Below are positions 44,618-56,230 of a stretch of 64,000 nucleotides of DNA, piece by piece; positions within the stretch are counted from its first letter, which is position 1; the number at the start of each line of letters is the position of its first letter. Origin of the DNA: Ceratotherium simum simum. Taxonomy: Eukaryota > Chordata > Mammalia > Perissodactyla > Rhinocerotidae. The notes beneath the pieces were generated by a model, which saw nothing but the letters and a program-made list of their open reading frames with translations, ran no database searches and had not been told where the DNA came from. The translations under genes were made by a program, and so were the position numbers. The DNA lies in NCBI RefSeq assembly GCF_000283155.1, contig NW_004454240.1, positions 2,381,727 through 2,445,726 on the forward strand. The letters run 5' to 3'.

Positions 44618-44932
44618 ATATATATATACATTTTTATTTGTGAGGAAGATCAGTCCTGTGCTAACATCCATACCAATCCTCCTCTTTTTGCTGAGGAAGT
44701 CCGGCCCTGAGCTAACATCTATTGCAAATCCTTCTCCTTATTTTCCCCTTTTCTCCCCAAAGACCCAGTAGATAGTTGTATGTCATACTTGCACATCCTT
44801 GTAGTTGCTGTATGTGAGACGCTGCCTCAGCATGGCTGGACAAGTGGTGCGTCAGTGTGTGCCTGGGATCCGAACCCGGGCCACCAGTAGTGGAGTGCAC
44901 GCACTTAACCGCTAAGCCATGGGGCCAGCCCC
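44618..44932 (-). repeat. ERE SINE inside L1 copy B
   Basis: Full reverse-strand ERE: TTTGTGAGGAAGATCAGTCCTGTGCTAACATCC, CCCCAAAGACCCAGTAGATAGTTGTATGTCATACTTGCACATCC, B-box-like GGATCCGAACCCGGG, and head GCCATGGGGCCAGCCC. TSD TGTAGTATAT at 44608-44617 and 44933-44942, with a (TA)n run at the tail side. It is younger than L1 copy B. Confidence 0.95.
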
Positions 44933-47900
44933 TGTAGTATATTTTGAAGTCAGGGATTGTGATGCCTCCAGCTTTGTTCTTTTTTCTCAGGATTGCTTTA
45001 GCTTTTCGGGGTCTTTTGTTGCCACATATGAATTTTCGTATTCTGTGTTCAATTTCCGTGAAGAATGTCATTGAGATTCTGATTGGGATTGCATTGAATC
45101 TGTAGACTGCTTTAGGTAGCATGGATGTTTTAACTATGTTGATTCTTCCAATCCATGAGCATGGAATATCTTTCCATTGCTTTATGTCTTCTTTGATTTC
45201 TTTCAATAATGTCTTATACTTTTCATGGTATAGATCTTTCACCTCCTTGGTTAAATTTATTCCTAGATATTTTATTCTTTTTGTTGTGTTTGTAAATGGG
45301 ATTGTATTCTTGATTTCTCTTTCTGCTAGTTCATTGTTAGTGTATAGAAATGCAACTGATTTTTTTAAGTTGATTTTGTAGCCTGCAACTTTGCTATAGT
45401 TGTCATTTCTAATAGTTTTCTGATGGATTCTTTAGGATTTTCTATACATAAAATCATGTGTGCAAACAGTGACAGTTTCAATTCTTCATTGCCTATTTGG
45501 ATTCCTTTTATTTCTTTTTCTTGCCTAATTTCTCTGGCCAAAATCTCCAATACTATGTAGAATAAGAGTGGCAAGAGTGGGCACACTTGTCTTATTCCTG
45601 TTCTCAGAGGGATGGCTTTCAGTTTTTCCCTATTGAGTATGATGTTGGCTTTGAGTTTGTCATATATGGCCTTTATTATGTTGAGGTACTTTCCTTCTAT
45701 ACCCATTTTATTGAGTTTTTATCATAAATGGATCTTGGATCTTGTCAAATGCTTTCCCTGCATCTATTGAGATGATCATGTGGTTTTTATTCATTTTGTT
45801 AATGTGGTGTATCACATTGATTAATTTGTTGATGTTGAACCATCCCTGTGTCCCTGTTTAAATACCACTTGATCATGGTATATGATCTTTTAAAGGTATT
45901 GCTATATTTGGTTTGCAAATATTTTGTTGAAGATTTTTGCCTCTATGTTCATCAGCGATATTTTCCTTCTTTGTATTGTTCCTGTCTGGCTTTGGTATTA
46001 GGCTGATGTTGGGCTTGTAGCTTGTGTTGGGAAGTGTTCCATCTTCCTCTATTTTTTTGGAATAGTTTGAGAAAGATAGGTATTAAATATTATTTGAATG
46101 TTTGGTAAAATTCTCCAGAGAAGCCATCTGGTCCTGGATTTTTATTTTTTAGGAGGTTTTTGATTATCGTTTCCATCTCTTGTGATTGGTCTATTCCGAT
46201 TCTCTATTTCTTCTTGATTCAGTTTTGGGAGGTTGTATGAGTCTAAGAATTTATCCATTTCTTCTAGATTGTCCAATTTGTTGGCATATAGTTTTTCATA
46301 GTATTCTCTTATAATCTTTTGTATTTCTGTGGTACCTGTTGTAATTTCTCCTCTTTCATTTCTAATTTTACTTATTTCGGCCTTCTCTCTTTTTTTATTA
46401 GTGAGTCTGGCTAAGGGTTTGTCAATTTTGTTTATTTTCTCAAAGAACCAGCTCTTTGTTTAATTGATCCTTTCTACTGTTGTTTGGTTTCAATTTAATT
46501 TATTTCTGCTCTAATTTCTATTATTTCACTCCTGCTGACTTTTTTTTTTTTTTTTGCCTAATTCTGTTAGGTGTAGTTTATGATTATTTCATAGTTTTAT
46601 TGTTTGTTAAAGTGGGCCTGTTTTGCCATGAATTTCCCTCTGAGGACTACATTTGCTGCATCCCATATGAGTAGGTATGATGTGTTTTTATTTTCATTTG
46701 TCTCCAGATATTTTTTGATTTCTCCTTTAATTTCTTCAAGGATCCATTGGTTGTTCAGTAGCATGTGGTTTAGTCTCGACATCTTTGTCACTTTCCCAGT
46801 GTTTTTCTTGTGGTTGATTTCTATTTTCATAGCATTATGGTCAGAAAAGATGCTTGTTATGATTTCAATCTTCTTAAATTTATGGAAGCTTGCCTTGTTT
46901 CCCAACATATGGTCTATGCTTGAGAATGTTCCATGAACGCCTGAAAAGAATGTGTATTCTGCTGTGTTTGCATGGAGTGCTCTATATATATCTATTAAGT
47001 CCATCTGGTCTAGTTTTATGTTTAAGTCCACAATTTCCTTATTGACTTTCTGTCTGGATGGTCTATCCATTGATGTAAGTGTGGTGTTTAGGTCCCCTAC
47101 TACTATTGTGATGTTGTTAATTTCTCCCTTTAGGTCTGTTAATAGTTGCTTTATGTATTTTGGTGCTCCAGTGTTGGGTGCATATATATTTATAAGCGAT
47201 ATGTCTTCTTGTTGGAGTGTCCCTTTTATCATTATATATTGCTGCTTTTTGTCTCTCATAACCTGTTTTATCTTGAAGTCTGCTTTGTCTGATATAAGTA
47301 TGGCAACACTTGCTTCTTTTGTTTGCCATTAGCTTGGAGTATCATCTTCCATCCCTTCACTCTGAGCCTGTGTTTATCTTTAGAGCTGACATGTGTTTCC
47401 TGGAGGCAGCATATTATTGGGTCTTGTTGTTTAATCCATCCCACCACTCTGTGTCTTTTGATTGGACAATTCAATCCATTTACATTTAGAGTGATTATTG
47501 ATATATGAGGGCTTAGTGCTGCTATTTTATTGCTTATTTTCTGGTTCTTTTGCATTCCTTTGTTTCTTGTCCCGTGTGTTTCAGACTACCAATTCAGTTT
47601 GGTAGTTCTTTATGATGGTTTTCTTAGTTTTCTCTTTATATATCATATGTGTCTCTGTTCTGATTATTTGTTTAGTGGTTACCATGAGGTTTGTATAAAA
47701 AATCTCGTAGATGAGATAGTCCATTTTCTGATAGCCTCTTATTTCCTTAGACTAAGTTGATTCCATCCCTTTCCTCTTCACCTTCTACATAATTATTGTC
47801 ACAGCTTCTTCCTCTTGTGTTATGAGTTTGTGGTTAAAATGAGATTATATTTATTTTTGGTGTTTTCCTTCCCTTTATCATTGATGTTATAATTGTTTGC

Positions 47901-47959
47901 TAACCTGTTCTGATAGAGAGCTGAAATTTTTCTGATTTTGTCTACCTATTTTTCTCCTT

Positions 47960-48895
47960 GCTCAAGGCTTTGTATCCCCTTTGTCTCTTTTTTTTTTCAG
48001 GTATGAGGGCCTTCTTGAGCTTTTCTTGTATTGGGGGCCTTGTGGCGATGAACTCCCTTAGGTTTTGTTTATCTGGGAAAGTTTTTATTTCCTCATCATA
48101 TCTGAAGGATATTTTCATTGGATAGAGTATTCTTGGCTGAAAGTTTTGGTCATGGCTGAAAGTTTTGGTCTTTCAGAATTTTGAATATATCATTCCACTC
48201 TCTCCTAGCCTGTAAGGTTTCTGCTGAGAAACTTGCTGAAAGCCAGACAAGAGTTCCTTTGTACATTTTTTTCTTCTGCCTTGCTGCCCTTAATATTTTG
48301 TCTTTGTCATTGACTTTTTCCAGCTTTACTGCTATATGCCTTGGAGAGGATCTTTTTACGTTGATACAGTTAGGAGATCTATTGGCTTCATTCACTTGTA
48401 TTTCCAGCTCTTTACCCAGGTTTTAGAAGTACTCAGATATTATTTCTTTGAACAAGCTCTCTGCTCCTTTTTCCCTCTCATCTCCCTCTGGAATACCTAT
48501 GATCATTATGTTGCATTTCCTAATTGAGTTGGATATTTCTTAGAGAATTTCTTCATCTATTTTTAATCTTAGTTCTCTCTCCTCCTCCACCTGGAGCATT
48601 TCTGCATTCCTATCGCCTAGATTGCTAATTCTACCCTCCATATTGTCAGCTGTTATTTAGAAACTCCAGATTTCTCTTTATCTCCTCCATTGTGTTTTTC
48701 ATGGCCAATATTTTTGATTGGTTTTTCTTTATAGTTTCAATCTCTTCTGTGAAGTTCCTGATTTCATTGAACTGTCTATCTGTATTTTCTTGTAACTCGT
48801 TGAGTTTTTTTATCATAGCTATTTTGAATTCTCTGTCATTTAGATTATAAATTTCTGTGCCTTCAGGATTGATTTCTGGGTGCTAGTCATTTTCC
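47960..48895 (-). pseudogene. L1 copy B ORF1 pseudogene
   Basis: On the minus strand 48150-48395 gives MNEANRSPNCINVKRSSPRH, then IAVKLEKVNDKDKILRAARQ, and ETLQARREWNDIFKILKDQN. This is the RRM-to-C-terminal part of L1 ORF1p and parallels copy A (NRMPNYINAKRPSPRHIIVKL; ETLQARREWNDKFKTLKDK). The coiled coil lies at about 48650-48890 in other frames. A short direct duplication (GGCTGAAAGTTTTGGTC at about 48132 and 48153) lies just after it. The frame is broken. Confidence 0.8.
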
Positions 48896-50059
48896 TTCTG
48901 GTCTACAGATTTAATATATTTTTTCATCCTGTTTGATGGTGTGGATTTGTGTGTCTGCATAGTGATAGTATCTTGTTGCAGCTTCCACCTGCTGCCACTG
49001 GGTGGGGGTCAAGAGCTGTGTATTCTGAACACACTGCGATCCGCAGGTGCTCTGGCTGACTGGTTGTGCTGTAGCACTGGACGGGGGGAGGGGTGCTTCC
49101 TTTCACCTGCCTGATCCCAGGGGCTTCTTGTTCTTCCCTCACTATCTGCTCTCCTGAGGTGCTAGCTTGATGAAGACACCCCCGCAACAGTTCGGTCACC
49201 TCCATGTGGGTGTTTTCCACAGGCTGTGAGAGAACTGGGAGAGTGATGGTTTTCCAGTGGAGGGCCGCCCCTCCTCACTCTCTCTGAGAGCTGTGGGGTC
49301 CCGGACTTGCTGCCGTTCGGGAGGGAGAGGAGCTCTCCTTACCTGCTTCCACTTGCTCTGGCGGGGGGGTCAAGCACCCCCACCTTCAGACGTTTGGCTA
49401 CGTGGGTCTCTCAGACATCTTTTGTGTTGTGTGAATGTCCTCTGTTAGTATATGAATGTCTTTTTTGTTATGTCTTCGAGGGGAGAGCCTAAGGGCAGAG
49501 CTCACTCTGCCATGATGCTGACATCACTGATCAGTGAGCTCTATGTATTTTTTAACTTCCTTTGAGACTTCCTCTTAGACCTATGGATTACTTTCAGGCA
49601 TGGTATTTAATTTCTAAGTGTTTGGAGAGTTTCCTGTTGTTTTGCTGTTATTGATTTCTAGTTTGATTACATTATGATCAGAGAACATACTCTATTATTA
49701 TAATTCTCTTAAATTTGATGAAGTTTGTTCTATGGCCCAGGTTATGTTTTATCTTGATAAATGTTCCATGGGTGCTTAAAAATGCGTAGTCTGGTTGTTG
49801 GGAGTAGTGTTCTATATATGTCAGTTAGATTTTGTTGGGTTCATTGTGTTGTTTTTCTATATCCTTGTTGATTTTCTGTCTAGTAATTTTATCAATTGTT
49901 GCAAGTTGTTGAAGTCCCCAACTATATTTGTGGATTTGTCTGTTTCTTCTTTGTTTCATGTATTTTGAGGCTCTGTTGTTTGGTGTGTACATATTTAGGA
50001 TTGTTATGTCATCCTGATGGATTGATCCTTTTATCATATCAATGTCCCCACCCTCCCTT

Positions 50060-50305
50060 TTTTTTAAAGATTTGGCCCAAGCTAACATCTGTTGTCAATC
50101 TTCTTGTTTCCCCCTCATCCACAAAGCTCCAGTACATAGTTGTATATTCTAGTTGTAAGTCCTTCTAGTTCTTCTATGTTAGCCACTGCCACAGCCATGG
50201 CTACTGACAGATGAGTGGTGTGGTTCCATGACCAGGAACTGAACCTGGGCTGCCAAAGCAGTGAGAGCACCGAACTTTAACCACTAGGCAATCAGGGTGG
50301 GTTCT
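50060..50305 (-). repeat. Diverged ERE SINE
   Basis: Reverse strand: GATTTGGCCCAAGCTAACATCTGTTGTCAATC, CCACAAAGCTCCAGTACATAGTTGTATATTCTAGTTGTAAGTCCTTCTAGTTC, a degenerate B box (GGAACTGAACCTGGG), and a degraded head (CACTAGGCAATCAGGGTGGG). It is one of the most diverged EREs here. The TSD is not clear. Confidence 0.85.
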
Positions 50306-50869
50306 CAATATCCCTTTTTGTCTCTAGTAATTTTCTTTGCTTGGAATTGCACTTTGTCTTGTACGCATATAAACACTCATGCTTCTTTTTCATTAATTTT
50401 TGCATGGTATATATTTTTCTATTCTTATTTTCAACCTACCTATTTTGTTGTACTCAAAATGAATACAGCATTTCTTGTAGACATTATATAGTTGGATAAT
50501 GTTTTATAATCCACCCTGCTAATCTCTTTTAATTGGTGTATTTAGACCATTTACATTTAATGGTCTGTTAGCACTTAAGTCTGTCATTTTATATTTCATG
50601 TTCTGTTTGTTCCCTCTGTTTATAATTCCTGTTTTCTTTTTCCTGCCTTCTTGTCAGTAATTTGAACAATTTTAAAGGATTTCATCTTTATTTATTCATA
50701 ATGTTTTTGAGGATTTCACTCAGTATAGTTTCTTTAGTAGTTCTTACTGGTTGCTCTAGGTATTGCAATACATATATAACTTATGACAGTCGACTGGTAT
50801 CAGTGATTTAGCACTTCAAGTGAAGTGTAGAAATCTTACTTCCATTTAGGGCCATTTACACTCCCTATT

Positions 50870-51310
50870 TTTTTCTGGTAACGCTCTAAGGACATGTAAT
50901 TCACATACTGTACAATTCATCCATTTAACATGTACAGTTCAATGGTTTTTGGAGTTGTGCAAACATCACTACAATCAATTTTAGAACATTTTCATCATCC
51001 TAAAAAGAAACCTTGTACCCTTTAGTAGTCAACCCTCATTTCCGTCTAAGTCCCCCCATCCCCGGAACCATTAATTTACTTTCTATCTCTATGGATTTGC
51101 CTATTCTGGACATTTCATATAAACGGAATCATAAAATATGTTACTGGCTTCTTTCACTTAGCATAATGTTTTCAAGATGCATCCATCTTGTACCACACGT
51201 CAGTATTATTGCCAAATATTGTTCTATTGTATGAATATACCACATTTATCCATCCACCAGTTGATGGATGTTTGGGTTGTTTCCAGTTTTTGGCTATTAT
51301 AAATAAATTT
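50870..51310 (-). repeat. L1 3' end fragment, minus strand
   Basis: Reverse-strand L1 3'UTR and ORF2 end: CATACTGTACAATTCATCCATTTAACATGTACAGTTCAATGG, CCCCGGAACCATTAATTTACTTTCTATCTCTATGGATTTGCC, TCACTTAGCATAATGTTTTCAAG, ACCACATTTATCCATCCACCAGTTGATGGATG. It lies inside the old minus-strand L1. Confidence 0.78.
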
Positions 51311-51854
51311 AAGAAACTCACAAGAACTAGCATAGTCTATTATATGTACCCCTATTTTCACCATTGTGGTGTACTTCTTTTCTTTCTGAAGTTCTGAGCC
51401 TTCTTCTGTTATCATTTCTGTTTATAGTACTTCTTTTAGCAAATCTTTAAGTGTAGGTTTGCTAGCAACAAATACTCTTATTCATCTGAAGATTTCTTTA
51501 TTTTCCCTTAATTCCTGAAGGGATGGATTCTCTTGATATAGATCTGTGGTTGACAGTTTTCTCTCAGTATTTGAAAAACATTGTACCATTTCCTCCTGGC
51601 CTCTATGCTTTCAAATAAGAAATCTGTTGACAGTTGAATTGGTGTTCCCTTATAAGTAATGCATCATCTTTTTTCTTGCTGCTCTCAAGATTTTTTCATT
51701 ATCTTTAATTTTCAGAAGTTTAATTATGATGTATCTTGGCATGGATTTATTTGGGTTTATTATATTTTGATTTCGCTCAGTTTCTTGAATCCGTAGCATT
51801 ATGTATTTTGCCAAATTTTGGAAGTTTTCAGCCATTATTTCCTTTTTTAAAATT

Positions 51855-52450
51855 AAAAAAATTAATTGTGGTAAAATACACATAAAATTTACCATATTAA
51901 CCATTTTTTTTGTTAACATATCCAAGATCACCCACTTTCTTTCTTTTTTTTTTTTTTAAAGATTTTATTTATTTATTTTTCCCCCAAAGCCCCAGTACAT
52001 AGTTGTCTGTCATAGCTGCACATCCTTCTAGTTGCTGTATGTGGGACGCGGCCTCAGCATGGCTGGAGGAGTGGTGCCTCGGTGCGCACCCGGGATCCGA
52101 ACCCGGGCCGCCGGCAGCGAAGCACACGCACTTAACCGCTAAGCCACGGGGCCGGCCCATATTAACCATTTTTAAGTGTACAGTACCTTCACATTGTTGT
52201 GCACCCAATCTCCAAAACTATTTTCATCTTGCAAAACTGAAACTCTATACCCATGAAACAACACCCCACTCTCCTCTACTCCTAACCCCCGTAAGTCATC
52301 ATTCTACTTTCTGTCTCTATGAATTTGACTACTCTAGGTACCTCATATAAGTAGAATCATACACTATTTGTCTTTTTGTGACTGGCTTATTTCACTTACT
52401 ATAATGTCCTCAAGGTTCATCCATGTTGCAGCATGTGTCAGAATTTCCTT
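51855..52450 (-). repeat. L1 3' end fragment, minus strand, carrying an ERE
   Basis: AATTGTGGTAAAATACACATAAAATTTACCATATTAACCATTTTTAAGTGTACAGT (split by the ERE), then TTGTTGTGCACCCAATCTCCAAAACTATTTTCATC, then TTCTACTTTCTGTCTCTATGAATTTGACTACTC, then TGACTGGCTTATTTCACTTACTATAATGTCC. This is a typical L1M-type 3' end on the reverse strand, inserted in the ORF1 region of the old L1. Confidence 0.82.
51909..52157 (-). repeat. ERE SINE with extra 3' sequence before the TSD
   Basis: Young-looking reverse-strand ERE (GGATCCGAACCCGGGCCGCCGG, then AAGCCACGGGGCCGGCCC), lacking the distal GAGGAAGA modules. TSD CATATTAACCATTTTT (16 bp) is at 51893-51908 and 52158-52173. Between the left TSD and the ERE poly(T) lie about 30 bp (about 51912-51943: GTTAACATATCCAAGATCAC, then CCACTTTC) that are not ERE. 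They are a candidate 3' transduction. Confidence 0.93.
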
Positions 52451-52959
52451 CCTTTTTAAGTCAGTCATTATTTATTTGAGTCCTCTTTCAGCACTTCTTT
52501 CTCTCTCCTCTCCTTTTGGACACTGACGATATGAATGCTGGATCTTTTCTTATTGTCCCACAGATTCCCTGAGGCTATGTTCATTTTTTTCCAGTCTTTT
52601 TCTCTCTTTTGTTCAGATTGAGTAAATTCTACTGCTCTGACCTCAAGTTCACTGATTTTATCTTATGTTATCTCTACTCTCCCATTGAGCCCATCCACTG
52701 AGTTTATTTTAGTTATTGTATTTTTAAGTTCTATCATTTCTATTTGCTTTTTTTATATAACTTCTATTTCTTTGCTGAGATTTTGTATGTCTTCATTTGT
52801 TTCAAGAGAATTTTTAATTACTTGTTGGATCATTTTTATTATAAATGCTTTATAATTTTTGTCAGATAAAATCTGATTCATCTCAGTGTTGGTGCCTGTT
52901 CTCATTCATGAGTGATTTTTTATTGTAAACCGGAGGTTTTTGGATACTATATTATGAGA

Positions 52960-54340
52960 CTCTGGATCCTATTTAATATCTTTTTTAAAGCAGGCAGTCC
53001 CTGTGTTAAGGTATAATGTGAGGGCTGGGTATATGTGTATGTTCCTGTTCCCACTGACATGACCCAGGCAAAAGTGGGGCACTGACTTACACTTCCTTGT
53101 TACAAATGGGTGGAGTGGAAGTCCAGCTACCTGCTTGACTGCTGACACTATCCCAGTGAAAGTGGAGCATTGACCCACAGGGTTCCGGCTTCTATTATCT
53201 TTGAATGGAAATGTAAGCTCAGCTCTCTGGAAGGTCCTGCTGACACCAGGGGAAGAGAGAGGGAGAAGCAAAGTACCAACTAGCTCAACCTTTTACCACT
53301 TTGTTAAGCCTCATTGATGCTGACTGGGGGTGGAGGCTCAGCTCACCACTGTCCCCACTGACACCAGGGGAGGGGGAATAGAAGTGCTGACTAGCCCTGC
53401 TTCACACTGCCTCTTTCAGTCTCATTGCTGCCAGATGGGTATGAAGGTTCAGCTTCCCACTGGTCCTCCCTGACACCAGGGATAGGGGGAAAGTGGAGTG
53501 CTTACTAGCTTTGACACACATCCCTTTGTTCAGTCTTTTTGATGTGGAGGGGTTGGAAGCTCAGCCTCCCCATTGGGCCCCAATGATGTGGAGATGGGAA
53601 CAAAGTCTGGTGGCAACTAGCTGTGCCTTGTACCAAGTTGTTAACTCCCCTTGCTTCTGGGTGAGTATGGCAGTTTAATGTGCCACTGGACTGGGCTAAC
53701 AGTACTCTGGAAGGAGAATAGGAGCACCATCTGCTTCTGCTAGATGGAGGATTAGAAGGATTGCCTGCTCAGTTCTGCCAAAATTACCCCAGCAGTGGAA
53801 TAGGGGAATGGCGCCTACTTTTTTGTGGGAAGGGGTGGAGTGGAAGAGTAACTTCCTACTAGGCCCCACTGAAGCTGTGGGGCAGTGGGGAGGGTGTGAT
53901 TTTGTTCCATTGGTTTTTGGCTGGAATAGGGCAAGTATTGCCAAAAAGATTTAGTGTTGTTAGGTAACCCTTTCCCCCTTTCCTTTAGATACGGGGATCA
54001 GGCTTTTCTTAGCATTTTTTTTTTGGTCTGTGCCTATTGGCAGTTAAGAGGCTTCTGTAGTGCCCTGTCTAGGACACATGTGAGGCTAAAAGGAAACCCA
54101 GGGAGCCCATTGCTGCATTGTTCCACAAGTTCTGAGGCAGTCTGCCTTGTTCTTTTCACCTTTAAGAGTGTTGTTTGTTATGTTACATCCAGGCCTTTTT
54201 AGTTGTAAGAGGGAGGACCTAGAAGGAAAGAAGTTTCTCCATCTTGGCAGAAACAAAAGTCCTCCTATTTTCTTTTTTAAGGAAAAAAATCAGCAGAGCA
54301 CACAACATCCTCAAAAATGGATATTTTTTGATATCTAAGG
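52960..54340 (-). repeat. Old L1 5'UTR with ~120-bp repeated units
   Basis: The block TGCTGAC-A-CAGGGGA, GTGCTGACTAGC, AC-CTT-GTT-AGTCTCATTG, TGGGG-TGGA-GCTCAGC-CCCAC recurs roughly every 115-130 bp at about 53100, 53230, 53350, 53470 and 53590, then fades. This is the GC-richer 5'UTR of the old minus-strand L1. Open frames on both strands here (for example 53493-53678 and 53696-53944) are not host genes. Confidence 0.65.
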
Positions 54341-54984
54341 GGATTTCTGATGGTAGTAATGATTTAAGGAAGAAACCATAGTGAAAGAGTGTCTAGGAAA
54401 ACAAAGAGATAGAGATTTAATAGGTTTATGGAAAGCTGTGCAAGATACATTTCCTAATTTCACTGGAAATTTGTGGAAAGTTAAACTGATCACTCTTAGT
54501 GTGGCCTAAGTTCTCTTTCTATACAATGCTCCTTTGTGGGTTTATAAAGCTCTTTGTGTTTCTTGGGGGAAAGATGTAAGTGGCAGGGGAAACTTTGGCT
54601 CCTTGTGCATAAAACAAGATTTGACATTCACAGTTACTGTTAAGTAAAAGTAAGACTGGTAGAATTAGGGTCCCCTAGGGGTTTGCAAATAGCAGCTGCT
54701 TTAAGTCTCAAAAGCAATAACAGCAATATTTTCCCATACTCACATTCTCAACTCTAAGCACTAGTGACTTTTACTTGTTGGAATTCTTGGTGTAAAATAT
54801 ACGATTTCAAATTCATTGTTTCAGAAGAGGTCCATATCTTCACTTTACAACCCCTGTCTTAGATGTCATTTTCTGGTCCTTAAACCCTTGCCTCAAACCA
54901 TTATGCTTCAGATGCTGCTGCATTACTAGTACCAGGCTGATTATAGCACTGGATATTAGAAGGAAAAAGCAAGTGTCTGACCAT
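54341..54984. other. Non-repeat sequence, no gene seen
   Basis: No recognised repeat. The short minus-strand open frame 54840-55046 has no domain. Confidence 0.4.
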
Positions 54985-55215
54985 GCTAAGTCACTTGGAA
55001 GCAGTGTAGTTGAAAGAACTTTGGAGTCAAAAAGCCCTTGGATCAATTCTTGTATCTGCCACTAACTAGTTGTGTAGCTTTGGGCTAATTTCTTAATCTT
55101 TCTGAGCCACAGTTTACTCACCTGTAAAATGAGAATAACACTGGCTTTACAGGATTGCAATAAGAATTCAATGATATAAATCACATAAAATGAGGGCCCA
55201 AAGTTGGTATGCAAC
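54985..55215 (+). repeat. MIR SINE
   Basis: Plus-strand MIR: GGAGTCAAAAAGCCCTTGGATCAATTCTTGTATCTGCCACTAACTAGTTGTGTAGCTTTGGGCTAATTTCTTAATCTTTCTGAGCCACAGTTTACTCACCTGTAAAATGAGAATAAC. Confidence 0.92.
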
Positions 55216-56055
55216 AACTCTGTGAAAGCTTCTAGAGAACATGACCAATCTCTGACAATTGTGCCTGTATTTATCTAACTTTTCTCCCACTTGACCACGT
55301 AATGGCTGTTTCCTGCTTCTCCCATGCCTTAAATTTAGTCTCTATACTTACATATGTTACAGCTTATGGGACAAAGAGCCATCATTCATTTGAAACAGAA
55401 AAATATTGATATGCTCATCTTATCTTGATATTTATAATTACTATCTCTAGTCTCCAGAATAGAAGTCCAAAGAAAAGAAAGGAAAAAATAAACAAAACCT
55501 AAAAAGTTTTGCAATGCAACCTAAACATTTCCTGCTCGATTCTCTTCTATTTATAGTATAGGTTTGTTTATATAGTACAAGATTATTCTTCTGGTGTGGG
55601 AATGGGGAAATTGAACCTAAATTTTGAGTTTTAATGGTGTATTAATGATACTGTACACCATTGGCAATAATGTCCAAGGTCCTATTCAACTGACCTAAAA
55701 GGATCTAGTGGTAAAGAGAGATGGACATCACCAAGACAGTAGTTTGGGGGTGGGTCTGTGCCTTGTGGCTTTACTAAGATTCTAAACTTTCATTCCAAAA
55801 ATTCTAAAAATTTTTCCACCCTGAGACAGTAAAGAGAGCTGATGCCCTGTAACCCAAGTAGAATGCTTATGGCTAGAAAAAGTTTCCAACCAAGTAGCTC
55901 TCAAGAAACCACAGCCTGGCCAAGACTCAGGCAGAGAAGGTCAACATGAATACTTTAAGGTTAAGATTAGGTTTGGAAGCATCAAAAAGACAAATGAACA
56001 CCTGCCCAGAGGGGCAAATAAGACAAGGAAGACTTTATTTTTCTTCTTATCTTTT
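55216..56055. other. No feature recognised
   Basis: Non-repeat, moderately AT-rich. No open frame of note. Confidence 0.4.
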
Positions 56056-56059
56056 CTCA

Positions 56060-56230
56060 CAACCTGTACCCTCTGCTCAAACTACTTAATATCTCTGAGG
56101 TTGAAATCCATGTCTGTATGTAAAATGAGAATAACCTCCATTTCATGTGTAGGGATGATGTAAGGATTAGAGTGCCTAGCACAGTGCCTGGAACATGGTA
56201 GAAATGCAATAGATTATAGTTATTTTTAGA
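56060..56230 (+). repeat. MIR SINE, 3' half
   Basis: CTTAATATCTCTGAGGTTG, GTATGTAAAATGAGAATAACC, GATGATGTAAGGATTAGAGTGCCTAGCACAGTGCCTGGAACATGGTAGAAATGCAATAG. Confidence 0.85.

Larger units (their letters stand above)
43125..47555 (-). pseudogene. L1 copy B ORF2 pseudogene
   Basis: Minus-strand pieces: 47268-47555 gives ALSPHISIITLNVNGLNCPI, then CCLQETHVSSKDKHR. 46597-47259 is 220 residues of endonuclease (SLINIYAPNTGAPKYIKQLL, VVGDLNTTLTSMDRPS, IDHMLGN, SDHNAMKIEINHKK). 45365-45706 is RT ([20 protein letters not shown], then [13 protein letters not shown]), where the FADD box is reduced to FAHM, so the catalytic Asp pair is lost. 44937-45242 is thumb ([21 protein letters not shown]). The C-terminal region occurs twice (43448-43939 and 43236-43614). 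The ERE at 44618-44932 interrupts it, and frameshifts are numerous. Confidence 0.88.
42955..49534 (-). mobile_element. Near-full-length younger L1, copy B
   Basis: Reverse-strand L1 from the 3' end (42955) to the 5' end (about 49534: antisense of TCAGTGATGTCAGCATCATGGCAGAGTGAG, matching the start of copy A). TSD TGAGCTCTATGTATTTTT (18 bp) is at 42629-42646 and 49535-49552; the left copy is partly duplicated by the ERE. Order on the minus strand: 5'UTR 48900-49534, ORF1 about 47960-48895, ORF2 47519 leftwards, 3'UTR. It carries an ERE (44618-44932) and a duplicated 3' segment (43291-43939). Confidence 0.92.
41786..54340 (-). mobile_element. Old L1 (minus strand), interrupted by several insertions
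   Basis: RT region at 41786-42628 (antisense TTTTACCATAAAGTATGATGCTGG, CAAGTGCTTTTCCACCATCAATTGATAAG, CCACCTGGGCTTGAAGA). Endonuclease region at 49553-50050 and 50306-50640 (ATTACATTATGATCAGAGAACATAC, TTTTCTGTCTAGTAATTTTATC). ORF1 is at about 51320-51850 and 52460-52900, and the 5'UTR at about 52960-54340. Insertions in it are L1 copy B, EREs at 42647, 50060 and 51935, and L1 3' ends at 50870 and 51855. About 0.5 kb between RT and endonuclease is missing. Confidence 0.72.

Noticed and set aside
46597..47259. Longest open frame of the window, 220 residues on the minus strand
   Set aside because: It is L1 ORF2 endonuclease sequence (INIYAPNTGAPKYIKQLL, SDHNAMKIEINHKK), part of copy B, not a host gene.
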